NCBI RefSeq assembly: GCF_900129395.1
Contig: NZ_FQVP01000006.1
Location: 186,001 to 250,000, forward strand
From: Pseudosulfitobacter pseudonitzschiae
GTDB lineage: Bacteria; Pseudomonadota; Alphaproteobacteria; Rhodobacterales; Rhodobacteraceae
Direction of reading: 5' to 3'
DNA length: 64,000 nucleotides
The notes beneath the pieces are model-generated. The model worked only from the letters and a program-made list of their open reading frames with translations. It did not search any database and was not told the DNA's origin. The position numbers were made by a program, and so were the translations under genes. Positions within the stretch are counted from its first letter, which is position 1. The number at the start of each line of letters is the position of its first letter. Positions 25,395 through 34,274 of the stretch are shown here, one piece after another.

Positions 25395-26795
25395 TCATTG
25401 GGCCAGCTTGCTCATATCATCCCCTCCGGGTGTCTCGTCATTTGATCTCATGTAAGCGACGGTCGCCCCCCACAGCACCACGCCGATTGCCAGCAGAATG
25501 CCCGCAATCAGATACTGCACCGGGTCGCGCCCCGTCCAAGGTCCGACAAAAAACGCACAACTCACCGCGCCAAGATAGGGCAGCCCCAGCGGTGCGGTGA
25601 AATGGTCGTGGTCCACCTTGTCACTGCGCAGCACCAGCACCGCCACATTGACCACGGCAAACACCGCCAGCAACAACAGCGCAGTGGTCCCGCCCAGATC
25701 GGGCACCGCCCCGACAAAGGTGATCAGCCCCGCCGCCAGGGCCGTGGTGAACAGGATGGCGACCCAGGGCGTTTGACGGTTCGGCAACACGTGACCCAGG
25801 ACGCTGGGCAACACCTTTTCCTCGGCCATCCCATACAGCAACCGCGACGCCATCAGCATGTTGATCAGGGCGGAGTTGGCCACCGCGCACATGGTGATCA
25901 CCCCGAATACGCCCAACGGGAACCACGGCGCGCCCGCCTCGACGACCTTCAGCAGGGGCGTGGCGCCTTCGCTCAGGTCATCCGCGTCGACCAATGCAAT
26001 CGCGGTCACCGATACCAACAGGTAGATCACCCCGGTTATCAGCAGGCCGGTCAGCAGCACCTTGGGAAAGATGCGCGACGGGTTCTTGGATTCCTCGGCC
26101 ATGTTGACCGAATCCTCGAACCCGACCATCGCGAAAAACGCCAGTGTTGTGGCGGCGATCACCGGCCAGAACAGGCCTTTGTCAGCCTCTCCACCGCTGA
26201 AATCAAAGGCACGGCCAAAATCGCCCTGCCCGCCGGCCAGCGCCCAGGCGCCGATCAGGATGATGATGATCAGACCGGTCAGTTCGATACAGGTGAAGAC
26301 GACGTTCATCTTCACGCTTTCGCCCACACCGCGCAGGTTGACGGCAGCGATCAGCGCCATAAAGGCCAGGCTGATCACCGTCACACCAAACGCCCCCTCG
26401 CCAAAGCCGGCCGTCTGGGCAAAGTTTTCGGCAAAGGCCCGCGAGGCGGTAGAGGCCGACGTGATGCCGGACGACATCACCGCAAAGGCCACCAGAAAGG
26501 TCAGAAAATGCAGGCCGAACGCCTTGTGTGTATACAGCGCAGCACCCGCGGCACGGGGGTATTTGGTCACCAGCTCCAGATAGCTGCACGCGGTTATCGT
26601 CGCCAGGACAAAGGCAACGAGGAAGGGCAGCCAGACCACGCCGCCGACCTCTCCGGCCACCTTGCCCGTCAGGGCGTAGATGCCCGTTCCCAACACATCG
26701 CCCACGATGAAAAGCAACAGCAACCCCGGGCCCATGACCCGCTTGAGCTTTGTATCGCCATCCTTCTGTGATGGGTCTGAGCCTGTGTCCGACAT
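25395..26795 (-). CDS. APC family amino acid permease
   Basis: A 466-residue secondary transporter with about twelve membrane segments. The first helix carries the APC motif VGDVLGTGIYALTG and a central region reads GFEDSVNMAEESKNPSR, both typical of cationic-type amino acid permeases. It lies between the PQQ dehydrogenase and the oxidase genes on the same strand. Its presence in a respiratory cluster is unexplained; the transport of an amino acid or amine oxidised elsewhere is only a guess. Confidence 0.9.
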   Translation of the reverse strand: MSDTGSDPSQKDGDTKLKRVMGPGLLLLFIVGDVLGTGIYALTGKVAGEVGGVVWLPFLVAFVLATITACSYLELVTKYPRAAGAALYTHKAFGLHFLTFLVAFAVMSSGITSASTASRAFAENFAQTAGFGEGAFGVTVISLAFMALIAAVNLRGVGESVKMNVVFTCIELTGLIIIILIGAWALAGGQGDFGRAFDFSGGEADKGLFWPVIAATTLAFFAMVGFEDSVNMAEESKNPSRIFPKVLLTGLLITGVIYLLVSVTAIALVDADDLSEGATPLLKVVEAGAPWFPLGVFGVITMCAVANSALINMLMASRLLYGMAEEKVLPSVLGHVLPNRQTPWVAILFTTALAAGLITFVGAVPDLGGTTALLLLAVFAVVNVAVLVLRSDKVDHDHFTAPLGLPYLGAVSCAFFVGPWTGRDPVQYLIAGILLAIGVVLWGATVAYMRSNDETPGGDDMSKLAQ

Positions 26796-26821
26796 ATCCC
26801 TCTCCGATGCAGGACAAGAAA

Positions 26822-26843
26822 CCCTCCGCCGAATGGCGAAGGG
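26822..26843 (-). terminator. Stem-loop after the PQQ dehydrogenase gene
   Basis: On the minus strand CCCTTCGCC-ATTC-GGCGGAGGG (one mismatch) is followed by TTTCTTG. It sits 11 nt past the dehydrogenase stop. A Rho-independent terminator or partial attenuator before the permease gene is likely. Confidence 0.6.
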
Positions 26844-26853
26844 CTTTCGATTA

Positions 26854-29313
26854 TTAGTTTTGGGGCAGCGCGTAGGCGATGATCTCGTCGCCCACTTTGG
26901 TTTCCATGAAATGATGCCCGCCGGGATAGATCACGACGTATTGGCGGCCGTCGACCTCATAGGTCATCGGAGTGGTCTGGCCCCCGGCGGGCAGATCGAC
27001 CTGCCAAAGCTCCTTCCCGGTTTCGGTCGCAAAGGCACGCAGTTTGTCATCGGTGGTCGCCGCCACAAAGGTCACGCCGCCCGCCGTGGTGATTGGCCCG
27101 CCATTGTTCGGCGTGCCGATGGTCAGCGGCAGCATCGACGGGATGCCAAAGGGTCCGTTGTTTTCGGCCGAGCCGAACGGCTGGTCCCACAGGGTTTCAC
27201 CGGTGGCCAGGTCAATCCCCCTGATCCAGCCATAAGGTGGCTCGGAACACAGCATTCCGGTGAACGGCACACGCCAGCCCGCATTCACATCAATGGCATA
27301 GGGCACCCCCTCCATCGGACCGGCTTCACCGCCTGCATCGCTGAACGGCTTGACGCCACGCCTGTCGGCCTCTTCGCGCGGGATCAACTGGTTGTAGTTC
27401 GGCATGTCGTTATAGTTGGCAATCAGGATGCCGCGTTCGGTGTCCACCGACACGCTGCCCCAATCCGATCCGCCGTTATAGCCGGGATACTGGATAAACG
27501 GCTTGTCCGCCGAAGGCGGTGTGAACTGCCCCGCATAATTGGCGCGGCGGAACTGGATGCGGCACCACAGCTGGTCAATCGGGCTCATCCCCCACATGTC
27601 CTTTTCGGTCAGCGGTGGCCGGTTCAGGTTGGCATAACCGGAATAGGGTTGCGTGTCCGAGATATAGTCGGGTTCGACACTGCCGACATTGGGCGCGGGG
27701 CGTTCCTCGACGTGAAACAGGCTTTCGCCTGTTTCACGGTTCAACACATAGATCTGCCCCTGTTTCGACGGCAGGATCAGTGCCGGAACCGTGCCGCCAT
27801 CCACGGGGAAATCGACCAGCGTCACCTGGCTGCCCAGGTCGTAATCCCAGACGTCATGGTGCACGGTCTGGAAATGCCAGACCTCTTCGCCGGTTGTTGC
27901 ATCCAGAGCCACGAGGGAGGACGCATATTCGTTCTCTTCCGCGCTGCGGTCGCTGCCGTAATAGTCGCTCGAAGAGTTGCCAAGCGGCAGGTACACATAG
28001 CCCAGTTCCTGATCGCCCGAGGCCATCGTCCACATGTTTGGCGTGCCGCGCGTATAGGTCTCGCCCTGGGCCGGTTCATCAACGACACCGCCCTGCCCCA
28101 GATCCCAGGCCCACAGCATCTCGCCCGTGACCACGTCATAGCCACGGATCACGCCCGAGGGCGCATCGTTCGCCTCGTTGTCGCTGACCTGTGCGCCGAT
28201 CACCGCCACGCCGCGCACAATCGTCGGCGGCGCGGTCACGGCGTACCATCCGGGCACCGTGTCGCCCAGGCCGTCGTTCAGATCGACCATCCCGGCATTG
28301 CCGAATTCGGAACACAGCTGGCCGGTGTCCGCATCCACCGCGATCAGCCGCGCGTCCAGCGTCCCCATCACGACCCGCGCAGCACACAGCGCGTCGGGGT
28401 CCATATCTGCCGACAGGTGATAGGCCAGACCACGGCATGTTGCCCCATAAGGAATTGCATCCTCGGACACGCCCGGATCATAGCGCCATTCCTCGCGCCC
28501 GGTAGCGGCATCCAGCGCCAGAACCTGGTTCATCGGCGTGCAGACAAAAAGCGTATCGCCAACTTTCAGCGGCGTGTTTTCCGGCGAATATTTTGTGTCC
28601 CCGGCTTCGGTCGGCAGGTCACCTGTGTGGATCGACCAGACCTGCTGTAACTGCGCCACATTCTCGGTGGTGATCTGTGTCAAAGGCGAGTGCCGCTCGC
28701 CATGAACGGTGCCACCGTAGACCGGCCAATCCGCACCTGTTTCCAGGGGTGTGACCTGCGCAGGTCTCGCCGTGGCAATCGTCGCGTCCTCGGGCACCTC
28801 GGCCTGCTGCGCCACATCCGGTGTTTCGGTTGCACCCTGCGAAGCGTCTTGCTGTGCATGAAGCGGCACCGCACCCCCCATCACAAGGGACAGACCCAGT
28901 GCGGCCGTTGCCGCAACCGCAGTCACCCCGTTCATCCTGCGCGGACGCAACACGGGCAAGGCAATCAACACAAGGACCAGCATCACCGTCGGGGCAAACA
29001 CCCGAGGCTCCAGCGCCCACCAATCCGAAGCAGGCTCCCAGCCGTCCAGGGTCACTTCCCAGATTGCCCAGATCAGCGTGCCCAGCCAGACGGCGACAAA
29101 CACCACCGCGCCACTGCGGCGCTTTTGGCACAGCAAAATGCCAGAGACGATCAACAGCACACCCGTGATCGCGTAATACCACGAACCACCCAGGGAGATC
29201 AGCCAGACACCGCCGGCTGCGAGGATCAGACCGATTGCCAGCAGGAGAATTCCTATGAACACTGCGTACCATTCAAAACGAGTGCGGGTGCGCGGTGTAT
29301 AGGCCTCAGGCAT
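26854..29313 (-). CDS. Membrane-bound PQQ-dependent dehydrogenase (glucose/quinate/shikimate family)
   Basis: An 819-residue quinoprotein with five N-terminal membrane helices (about residues 10-145) and a large periplasmic eight-bladed propeller. Family features include TPLKVGDTLFVCTPMNQVLALDA, the calcium/base region WDYDLGSQ and the C-terminal block YVVIYPGGHHF. Enzymes of this family oxidise sugars or cyclic polyols in the periplasm and pass electrons to ubiquinone. The ATG at 29313 has GGGAAAG upstream. No PQQ synthesis genes are in the window. The substrate is not readable. Confidence 0.9.
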   Translation of the reverse strand: MPEAYTPRTRTRFEWYAVFIGILLLAIGLILAAGGVWLISLGGSWYYAITGVLLIVSGILLCQKRRSGAVVFVAVWLGTLIWAIWEVTLDGWEPASDWWALEPRVFAPTVMLVLVLIALPVLRPRRMNGVTAVAATAALGLSLVMGGAVPLHAQQDASQGATETPDVAQQAEVPEDATIATARPAQVTPLETGADWPVYGGTVHGERHSPLTQITTENVAQLQQVWSIHTGDLPTEAGDTKYSPENTPLKVGDTLFVCTPMNQVLALDAATGREEWRYDPGVSEDAIPYGATCRGLAYHLSADMDPDALCAARVVMGTLDARLIAVDADTGQLCSEFGNAGMVDLNDGLGDTVPGWYAVTAPPTIVRGVAVIGAQVSDNEANDAPSGVIRGYDVVTGEMLWAWDLGQGGVVDEPAQGETYTRGTPNMWTMASGDQELGYVYLPLGNSSSDYYGSDRSAEENEYASSLVALDATTGEEVWHFQTVHHDVWDYDLGSQVTLVDFPVDGGTVPALILPSKQGQIYVLNRETGESLFHVEERPAPNVGSVEPDYISDTQPYSGYANLNRPPLTEKDMWGMSPIDQLWCRIQFRRANYAGQFTPPSADKPFIQYPGYNGGSDWGSVSVDTERGILIANYNDMPNYNQLIPREEADRRGVKPFSDAGGEAGPMEGVPYAIDVNAGWRVPFTGMLCSEPPYGWIRGIDLATGETLWDQPFGSAENNGPFGIPSMLPLTIGTPNNGGPITTAGGVTFVAATTDDKLRAFATETGKELWQVDLPAGGQTTPMTYEVDGRQYVVIYPGGHHFMETKVGDEIIAYALPQN

Positions 29314-29446
29314 GACAACTTTCCCTAGATAGAAAAACGGGGGAACTGGTCCCTTTCCTCTTTGTTCTGAAACGCGCGGCCTTGCATTTGGTTCCCCCCT
29401 GACGTGTGGTGTGGAACTGAAAACCCCTTTGATGGGTTGCTTCGCC

Positions 29447-29923
29447 ATGACGGAAATATTGAATGCACTTTCAACAGAGATCGCGGGTCACAGCATGCTG
29501 GCATGGCCCGTCGTGATCTTTCGGATCACCGGTGCCGTGATATTGTCCTCCCTCATCGGATTTGAACGCGAAAGCAGGGATCATGCCGCTGGCCTCAGGA
29601 CGCATATGCTGGTCGGCCTGGCCGCGTCCTGTTACTGCCTGCTGGCGCTGGACCTTGTCGGTCGGGATTTCGGGGATCAGGTGCGCCTTGACCCGATCCG
29701 CATGATCGAAGCCGTGACAGGAGGTGTGGCGTTTCTGGCCGCCGGTTTGATCGTGTTCACCCGAGGCGAGGTCAAAGGACTTACAACGGGCGGCAGCCTG
29801 TGGCTGGTTGCGGCCATCGGCACAGCGGCAGGTCTGGGCGTGTGGTTGATCGCCGTGCTGGCCACCGTTCTCGCGCTTTTCATTGTGGGCGTGCTGAAGT
29901 CTTTGGAAAGATCTGCAGAGTAA
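29447..29923 (+). CDS. MgtC/SapB family membrane protein
   Basis: A 158-residue protein with the MgtC membrane-domain signature IGFERESRDHAAGLRTHMLV and the later segment GGVAFLAAGLIVF, with about four to five helices. It corresponds to the membrane domain alone, without the C-terminal ACT-like domain of enteric MgtC. The start could also be the ATG at 29432 or the GTG at 29411; none has a strong ribosome site. It is divergent from the PQQ dehydrogenase gene. Its role is unclear; family members affect magnesium homeostasis and ATP synthase. Confidence 0.85.
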   Translation: MTEILNALSTEIAGHSMLAWPVVIFRITGAVILSSLIGFERESRDHAAGLRTHMLVGLAASCYCLLALDLVGRDFGDQVRLDPIRMIEAVTGGVAFLAAGLIVFTRGEVKGLTTGGSLWLVAAIGTAAGLGVWLIAVLATVLALFIVGVLKSLERSAE

Positions 29924-29929
29924 TCACGC

Positions 29930-29970
29930 GCCATCGCCGGGCACGCGCCAAGGCTGCGCACGGCGATGGC
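29930..29970. terminator. Inverted repeat between convergent genes
   Basis: GCCATCGCCG and CGGCGATGGC are perfectly complementary 10-mers separated by 21 nt. They sit between the ends of the mgtC-like and nucleotidyltransferase genes. The location suits a bidirectional terminator, though the loop is long and no T-run follows. Confidence 0.45.
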
Positions 29971-30018
29971 CCTGGGGGTTACAGCCGCCAGAGGTCTGTT
30001 GCGCAGCGCTCAGAGATC

Positions 30019-31035
30019 TCAGAGATCAATGTTGTCCAGGATGGCCCTTGTTTCCGGCATCCGCGCCAACGAGTTGGCGATGCGTTCGCGCCATCGTGGC
30101 CCGACCTTCAACGCGGCAGCATAGGCGCTGGACAGATCGTCGGGCCGGTCCTCGGCCAAGGCTTCGATCAGAAACGCAGCCTGCTCCCTGTCCTTCGACG
30201 CCTTGAGACTTCCCGCTCCGTCGCGCCGCCGATCCGCGATGATCAGCTTGTGAATGGCATACCGCTCGGGTCGTGGCACTTGAACCAATATGCCTGACCG
30301 ATAAAGCGCGGCGGCATGGATCGGTTCGGCGATCAGGAAGTTGAGGTAATTCAGCGCCTGCGCGTTGACCCCCAGCGCAGGCAGGTCGCGGATAGATTCA
30401 TCTCCGAATGCAGGCGTCAGAAACTCGACCAATTGGCCACTGCCGCCTTGCACCCACCGCCATGTGCGTCCCCGGTCCAGCCCCGGCACCGGGGCAAACT
30501 TCAGCTCCGAGAATGTCTCGGTCAGCCCCGGATCAACCTGGTCTTGCAGGGCGACGCTGAGTTTTTCAAATTGGGCGATGTCGATGTCACCGGTGTTTGC
30601 CATGCCACCCAGGGGCAGACGAATGCCAAGCTCGCCTTCATACAGGCGGAACGCATTCGTCCCGACGATGGTCCCACCCAGCCGAAATGTCCCGGCCGCC
30701 GCCATGGCGGACAGGATCGACCCCGTCGCACGGTCGGTCGGTGTCAGCCCTTCTGCACGCAACAACCGGACCAGCCGCGACCGCACGGCCTGCCGCTCTT
30801 TGGCCGTGGCGCGCAGGTCCTCGATACGTTCGATACGCGCGCGCATCTCGTCGGAGTCTTCGCCAATATAGATGAAACGCATATCTGTTCCGACACGGCG
30901 CGCCACATACCAATACGCTTTGTCACCGCGGTGTTTCAGCGTCGGCTTGCCCGCGACGTCGGACAGCGCATCATCTTTCAGAAGCCTTACCAGATCGGTA
31001 TATGCGCTCATTGCGATGCTGCTGAGTGAGGTCAT
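30019..31035 (-). CDS. GSU2403-type nucleotidyltransferase-fold protein (NTP_transf_8)
   Basis: A 338-residue protein resembling the GSU2403 family. The central nucleotidyltransferase pattern is visible: GGTIVGTNAF at residues 120-129 followed by the metal-binding D-x-D in TGDIDIA (Asp150, Asp152). The C-terminal region LYRSGILVQVPRPERYAIHKLII is highly typical. The ATG at 31035 has GGAAACG upstream; a TTG at 31050 is possible. It stands alone, convergent with the mgtC-like gene. The biological role of the family is unknown. A nucleotidyl-transferring toxin or defence role would be a guess. Confidence 0.82.
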   Translation of the reverse strand: MTSLSSIAMSAYTDLVRLLKDDALSDVAGKPTLKHRGDKAYWYVARRVGTDMRFIYIGEDSDEMRARIERIEDLRATAKERQAVRSRLVRLLRAEGLTPTDRATGSILSAMAAAGTFRLGGTIVGTNAFRLYEGELGIRLPLGGMANTGDIDIAQFEKLSVALQDQVDPGLTETFSELKFAPVPGLDRGRTWRWVQGGSGQLVEFLTPAFGDESIRDLPALGVNAQALNYLNFLIAEPIHAAALYRSGILVQVPRPERYAIHKLIIADRRRDGAGSLKASKDREQAAFLIEALAEDRPDDLSSAYAAALKVGPRWRERIANSLARMPETRAILDNIDL

Positions 31036-31071
31036 GCCTATCGTTTCCAAGTTTTGATAGGCACGAATATA

Positions 31072-31096
31072 CCTAGCAAAAACCTAAATTGCTAGG
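31072..31096. promoter_or_regulatory. CCTAGC/GCTAGG dyad upstream of the nucleotidyltransferase gene
   Basis: Two 6-bp inverted halves are separated by 13 AT-rich bases, about 37 nt before the start codon. A related half, GATAGGC, occurs nearer the gene. It may be an operator or simply part of the promoter. Confidence 0.3.
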
Positions 31097-31255
31097 CACA
31101 AAGTGATCAGCAACAAAAACGGCGCGGTTCACAAGGTCCACGGTCCCCGGCGAAACGCTGTGGGGCGCGCCGACAACGGGTTCGTTCTGGAAGCGATCAG
31201 GCGCCTGCCCTGCGGCGCATATATGATCGGTTTGCTCCCAGACTGGCGGCCGCGC

Positions 31256-32392
31256 TCAAAGCGCAGCCTGAAGCATGGTTTTATAATCCTCCGCCGTCGC
31301 CTCGCGCGGGTTGGTAAGGTGGCTGTGATCGGCCAGCGCTCCCGTGATCACCCGGTCGAACAAGTCCGACGAGACGCCCAGCTCCGAAAGGCGGGTGGGA
31401 AGCCCGATGGCGCGGGTCATCTCTTCGACCGCCGCACCAAGATCTGCCTCGGCGGCAAGGCCCATGGCACCGGCCAGACGGGCATACTTGTTCTCTTCCA
31501 CAGATGTCCTGGCGTCGCGGTTGAAGGCCAGGACCGGCGGCATGAAAATGGCGTTCAGCGTGCCGTGATGCAGCTTTGGGTTGATGCCCCCCAGCGCATG
31601 GCTGAGACTGTGCACGCAGCCCAGACCCTTCTGAAACGCCATCGCACCCATGGTTGCCACGATAGCCATGTTGGCGCGCGCATCGCGGTTTTCGGGCTGT
31701 TCCACCGCAAGGCGGATATTGGCCCAGCCCCGGCGTAACCCTTCCAGCGCGATGCCATCGGCGGGCGGATTGAAGGAGGGGGCGAGGTAGGTTTCGATAC
31801 AGTGGGAAATCGCGTCCATCCCGGTTGCAGCGGTCAGCGCCGGTGGCAGGCTGAGCGTCAGTTCCGGATCGACAATGGCCGCCCGCGGCACCAGATAGGG
31901 GGACAACAGCCCGACCTTGCGCCCGTCCTCCAAAATGATGATGGCGGCGCGGCCCACTTCGCTGCCGGTGCCGGCGGTGGTTGGCACGGCGATGGTCGGG
32001 AACGTGCGCGGAGTGATCTTTGCCAAGCCGCCCTCGATCACGGCATAGGTCTTCAGCGGTCCCTCATGGGCGGCCATTATCGCCACGGCCTTGGCAAGAT
32101 CCAGAGCCGAGCCGCCGCCGATGGCGATCACGCCATCGCCTTTTGCCTCACGGAAAAGCGCGGTCGCCTTAATGGCAGCGGCTTCGGTCGGGTTGCCCGG
32201 GGTTTCGTCGAACACCGCAACCGGGGTAACGCCCGTTGCGGCCTCGATACGCTCCAGCAGGCCAAGCGCACGGACACCCTTGTCGGTGACGATGACAGGG
32301 CGGGTGATCCCCGCAAGCGCCAATTCTTCCTTGAGCGTTGCGATTTCGCCGTACCCGAATTGGACCCGCGTGACGTAGTTGATCAGGCTCAT
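31256..32392 (-). CDS. Iron-containing alcohol dehydrogenase
   Basis: A 378-residue group III dehydrogenase with the nucleotide motif GGGSALDLAKAVA and the metal-ligand segments TGMDAISHCIETYLAP, GCVHSLSHALGG and HGTLNAIFMPP. GGAGGCCT precedes the ATG. It is divergent from a LysR gene, with a shared promoter region of 162 bp. It is probably an alcohol or hydroxyacid dehydrogenase under that regulator's control. Maleylacetate reductases share the fold and are an alternative. Confidence 0.92.
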   Translation of the reverse strand: MSLINYVTRVQFGYGEIATLKEELALAGITRPVIVTDKGVRALGLLERIEAATGVTPVAVFDETPGNPTEAAAIKATALFREAKGDGVIAIGGGSALDLAKAVAIMAAHEGPLKTYAVIEGGLAKITPRTFPTIAVPTTAGTGSEVGRAAIIILEDGRKVGLLSPYLVPRAAIVDPELTLSLPPALTAATGMDAISHCIETYLAPSFNPPADGIALEGLRRGWANIRLAVEQPENRDARANMAIVATMGAMAFQKGLGCVHSLSHALGGINPKLHHGTLNAIFMPPVLAFNRDARTSVEENKYARLAGAMGLAAEADLGAAVEEMTRAIGLPTRLSELGVSSDLFDRVITGALADHSHLTNPREATAEDYKTMLQAAL

Positions 32393-32510
32393 AGGCCTCC
32401 CCCTGCTTTGGTATTCCCGTTTGGCAACGCGCAAACCCATATTCTCGGGCGATGCGGCTGGAATTTCATCTCGCCGCGCAAAGTATCGGCAGGAAGGGGG
32501 CTGTAAATGC

Positions 32511-32534
32511 GTTATTATCAGATATGGATATAAC
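32511..32534. promoter_or_regulatory. Candidate LysR box between the alcohol dehydrogenase and lysR genes
   Basis: GTTATTATC and GATATAAC form an imperfect dyad in the divergent promoter space, 21 nt before the lysR ATG. Such placement allows the LysR protein to repress itself and activate the dehydrogenase gene. Confidence 0.35.
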
Positions 32535-32554
32535 AAAAAGGAAATCCACAACCC

Positions 32555-33490
32555 ATGCCGCGCACCCATTCCCAGCCGATGACGCCCCTCTCCATGCGAC
32601 AATTGCTTTTGATATCCGCCATCGACGACAACGGCTCTCTGAAGCGCGCGTCCGAGCTGATCGGGATGAGCCAGCCGCGCGCCACCAAGGCGTTGCAGGA
32701 GGCCGAGGAGATTACCGGCACAAAGCTGTTCAACCGCACCAACCGCGGCCTGAACCCGACTCATGCGGGCGAATCCATGATCCGACATGCCAAGACCATC
32801 CTGTCCCAGCTGAAGGAGATGGAAGAAGAATTGCGCACGGCGTCGGACAGCGGGTGGGCCAAGTTGCGGATCGGCACGATTATGGGCGCTGTTCCCTATC
32901 TGACGGAAACCATCAGCACCTACCTGCGACGGTTTCCCCGCACCTCGTTCGAGATCCTCGAAGACACCAGCGTCGAACTGTTCCGACAGCTGGACCGGGG
33001 GATGCTCGACCTTATCATCGGTCGCAGTTCCATGATCGCGACGCCGCAGCTCTACCATGTAACGGCTTTCCACGATGAACGGCTGGCGGTGGTCGCCAAT
33101 CCCGCGCACCCGTTGATCGGCCGCACGCGGGTGCGCCTGACGGACCTCGAGGATGCGCGCTGGATTGTCTACACTGCGGCAATGCCCATGCGGTTGCTGC
33201 TGGAGCAGGAGTTTCGCCAGGCCGGGCTTGGGATGCCACGGGGGTTGATGGAAACGCGCTCTGCGTTGACCACGATCTCGCTGATACAGGCTGACCCGAA
33301 CACGGTGGCGTTGCTGTCCAGCGATGTTGCGGCATTTTTCGTGAACTTTGGCATGGCAAGCGTCCTGCCGATGCACCTGCGCTCGAAAAGCGAGCCCTAT
33401 GAACTGATCACGCGTCGCTCGGTCGAACTGCCCCCTCACGCGCTGGCCTTTATCGAGGATCTCGTTGCCGGAGCGACGACACGGCTCTGA
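32555..33490 (+). CDS. LysR family transcriptional regulator
   Basis: A 311-residue LysR-type protein with the winged helix near residues 12-70 (LISAIDDNGSLKRASELIG, SQPRATKALQEAEE) and an effector domain of the GbpR/CatR-like fold after about residue 100. AAGGAAA precedes the ATG. It is divergent from the iron alcohol dehydrogenase gene, its probable target. A cobalamin riboswitch begins about 60 nt after its stop. Confidence 0.92.
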   Translation: MPRTHSQPMTPLSMRQLLLISAIDDNGSLKRASELIGMSQPRATKALQEAEEITGTKLFNRTNRGLNPTHAGESMIRHAKTILSQLKEMEEELRTASDSGWAKLRIGTIMGAVPYLTETISTYLRRFPRTSFEILEDTSVELFRQLDRGMLDLIIGRSSMIATPQLYHVTAFHDERLAVVANPAHPLIGRTRVRLTDLEDARWIVYTAAMPMRLLLEQEFRQAGLGMPRGLMETRSALTTISLIQADPNTVALLSSDVAAFFVNFGMASVLPMHLRSKSEPYELITRRSVELPPHALAFIEDLVAGATTRL

Positions 33491-33549
33491 GAGACTGGCG
33501 CAACAATTCCTTTGCAGGTTCTCGTTCTTGACAACCCGGTTGGATTAAG

Positions 33550-33746
33550 ACCATCTGCACCTGTGTTGGTGCCTGTGCAAGCAGGTGAAAAGGGAATCTG
33601 CAACCGGGAGCTTTTCCGGTCAAGCAAAGCCGCCCCCGCGACCGTGAACGGAAACAAGGCGTGTCACCGCCACTGGCCTATGGCTGGGAAGGCAGACGCA
33701 CCGCAGGGCACCGCCCGTAAATCCGTGAGCCGGGAGACCTGCCAGC
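33550..33746 (+). ncRNA. Cobalamin riboswitch controlling the cob operon
   Basis: The conserved core is complete and in order: GGTGCC, AAAAGGGAA, GCCCCCGCGACCGT, the B12 box GCCACTGG, GGGAAGGC and CCGGGAGACCTGCC. It lies 109 nt before the DUF1636 start, and a stem-loop at 33758-33783 could serve as expression platform. Adenosylcobalamin binding is expected to lower expression of the downstream cob genes. Confidence 0.93.
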
Positions 33747-33854
33747 ACAGATTGCCACGACCGGACGGGGTGTTCCGGTGTCGGGGATTGCTCTGCTGGT
33801 CAGTGCTGCCTCGCCATCAGACCCGCGTCCCATCTTAGAATGGGACAGAGGACC

Positions 33855-34274
33855 ATGACAGAGCTACGAAAGCCCAAAGACCTGGACGGGACAGCGACGC
33901 AATTGCTTGTTTGCGTCAAGTGCCTGCGGGGTCAGGGCGTCCTGCAAGATGCGCGCCGCCCCGGACAGGCGCTTTTTGATGCGATCACCGGGCTGGATGT
34001 GCCGGAGGGCATCAGCATTGCCCCCGTCGAATGCCTGCAAAATTGCGATCACGGCTGCACCGTCGCGCTGCGCGGCGGGGACAACAAATGGACCTATGTC
34101 TTTGCCAATGTCGATGAGGCGGATCATCCCGCGATGATCCTGGACGGTGCTGTGCGCTATCATGCAACACCCGACGGCGTGATCCCCTGGCGCGAGCGCC
34201 CCGAGCATTTCAAACGCAACTGTGTTGCCCGTATTCCACCGATGACCCAGCCCCTGGAGACCCTGAATGACTGA
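33855..34274 (+). CDS. DUF1636 family metal-binding protein
   Basis: A 139-residue protein with cysteines at 20, 23, 60, 64 and 68 (CVKC and CLQNCDHGC), a thioredoxin-like ferredoxin pattern able to hold a 2Fe-2S cluster or another metal. The ATG at 33855 follows GAGGACC; an upstream ATG at 33840 is possible. It is the first gene after the cobalamin riboswitch and overlaps cobW by 8 bp. DUF1636 genes commonly sit beside cobW in cobalamin loci; a role in cobalt supply or redox support of CobG is inferred. Confidence 0.88.
   Translation: MTELRKPKDLDGTATQLLVCVKCLRGQGVLQDARRPGQALFDAITGLDVPEGISIAPVECLQNCDHGCTVALRGGDNKWTYVFANVDEADHPAMILDGAVRYHATPDGVIPWRERPEHFKRNCVARIPPMTQPLETLND

Noticed and set aside
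26680-28650. Open frame of about 650 codons on the plus strand
   Set aside because: It is antisense to the PQQ dehydrogenase gene, with no recognisable domain and no ribosome site.
32393-33439. N-terminal extension of the iron alcohol dehydrogenase frame through the lysR region
   Set aside because: The extension is antisense to a clear LysR gene; the dehydrogenase begins at the ATG at 32392 with GGAGG before it.
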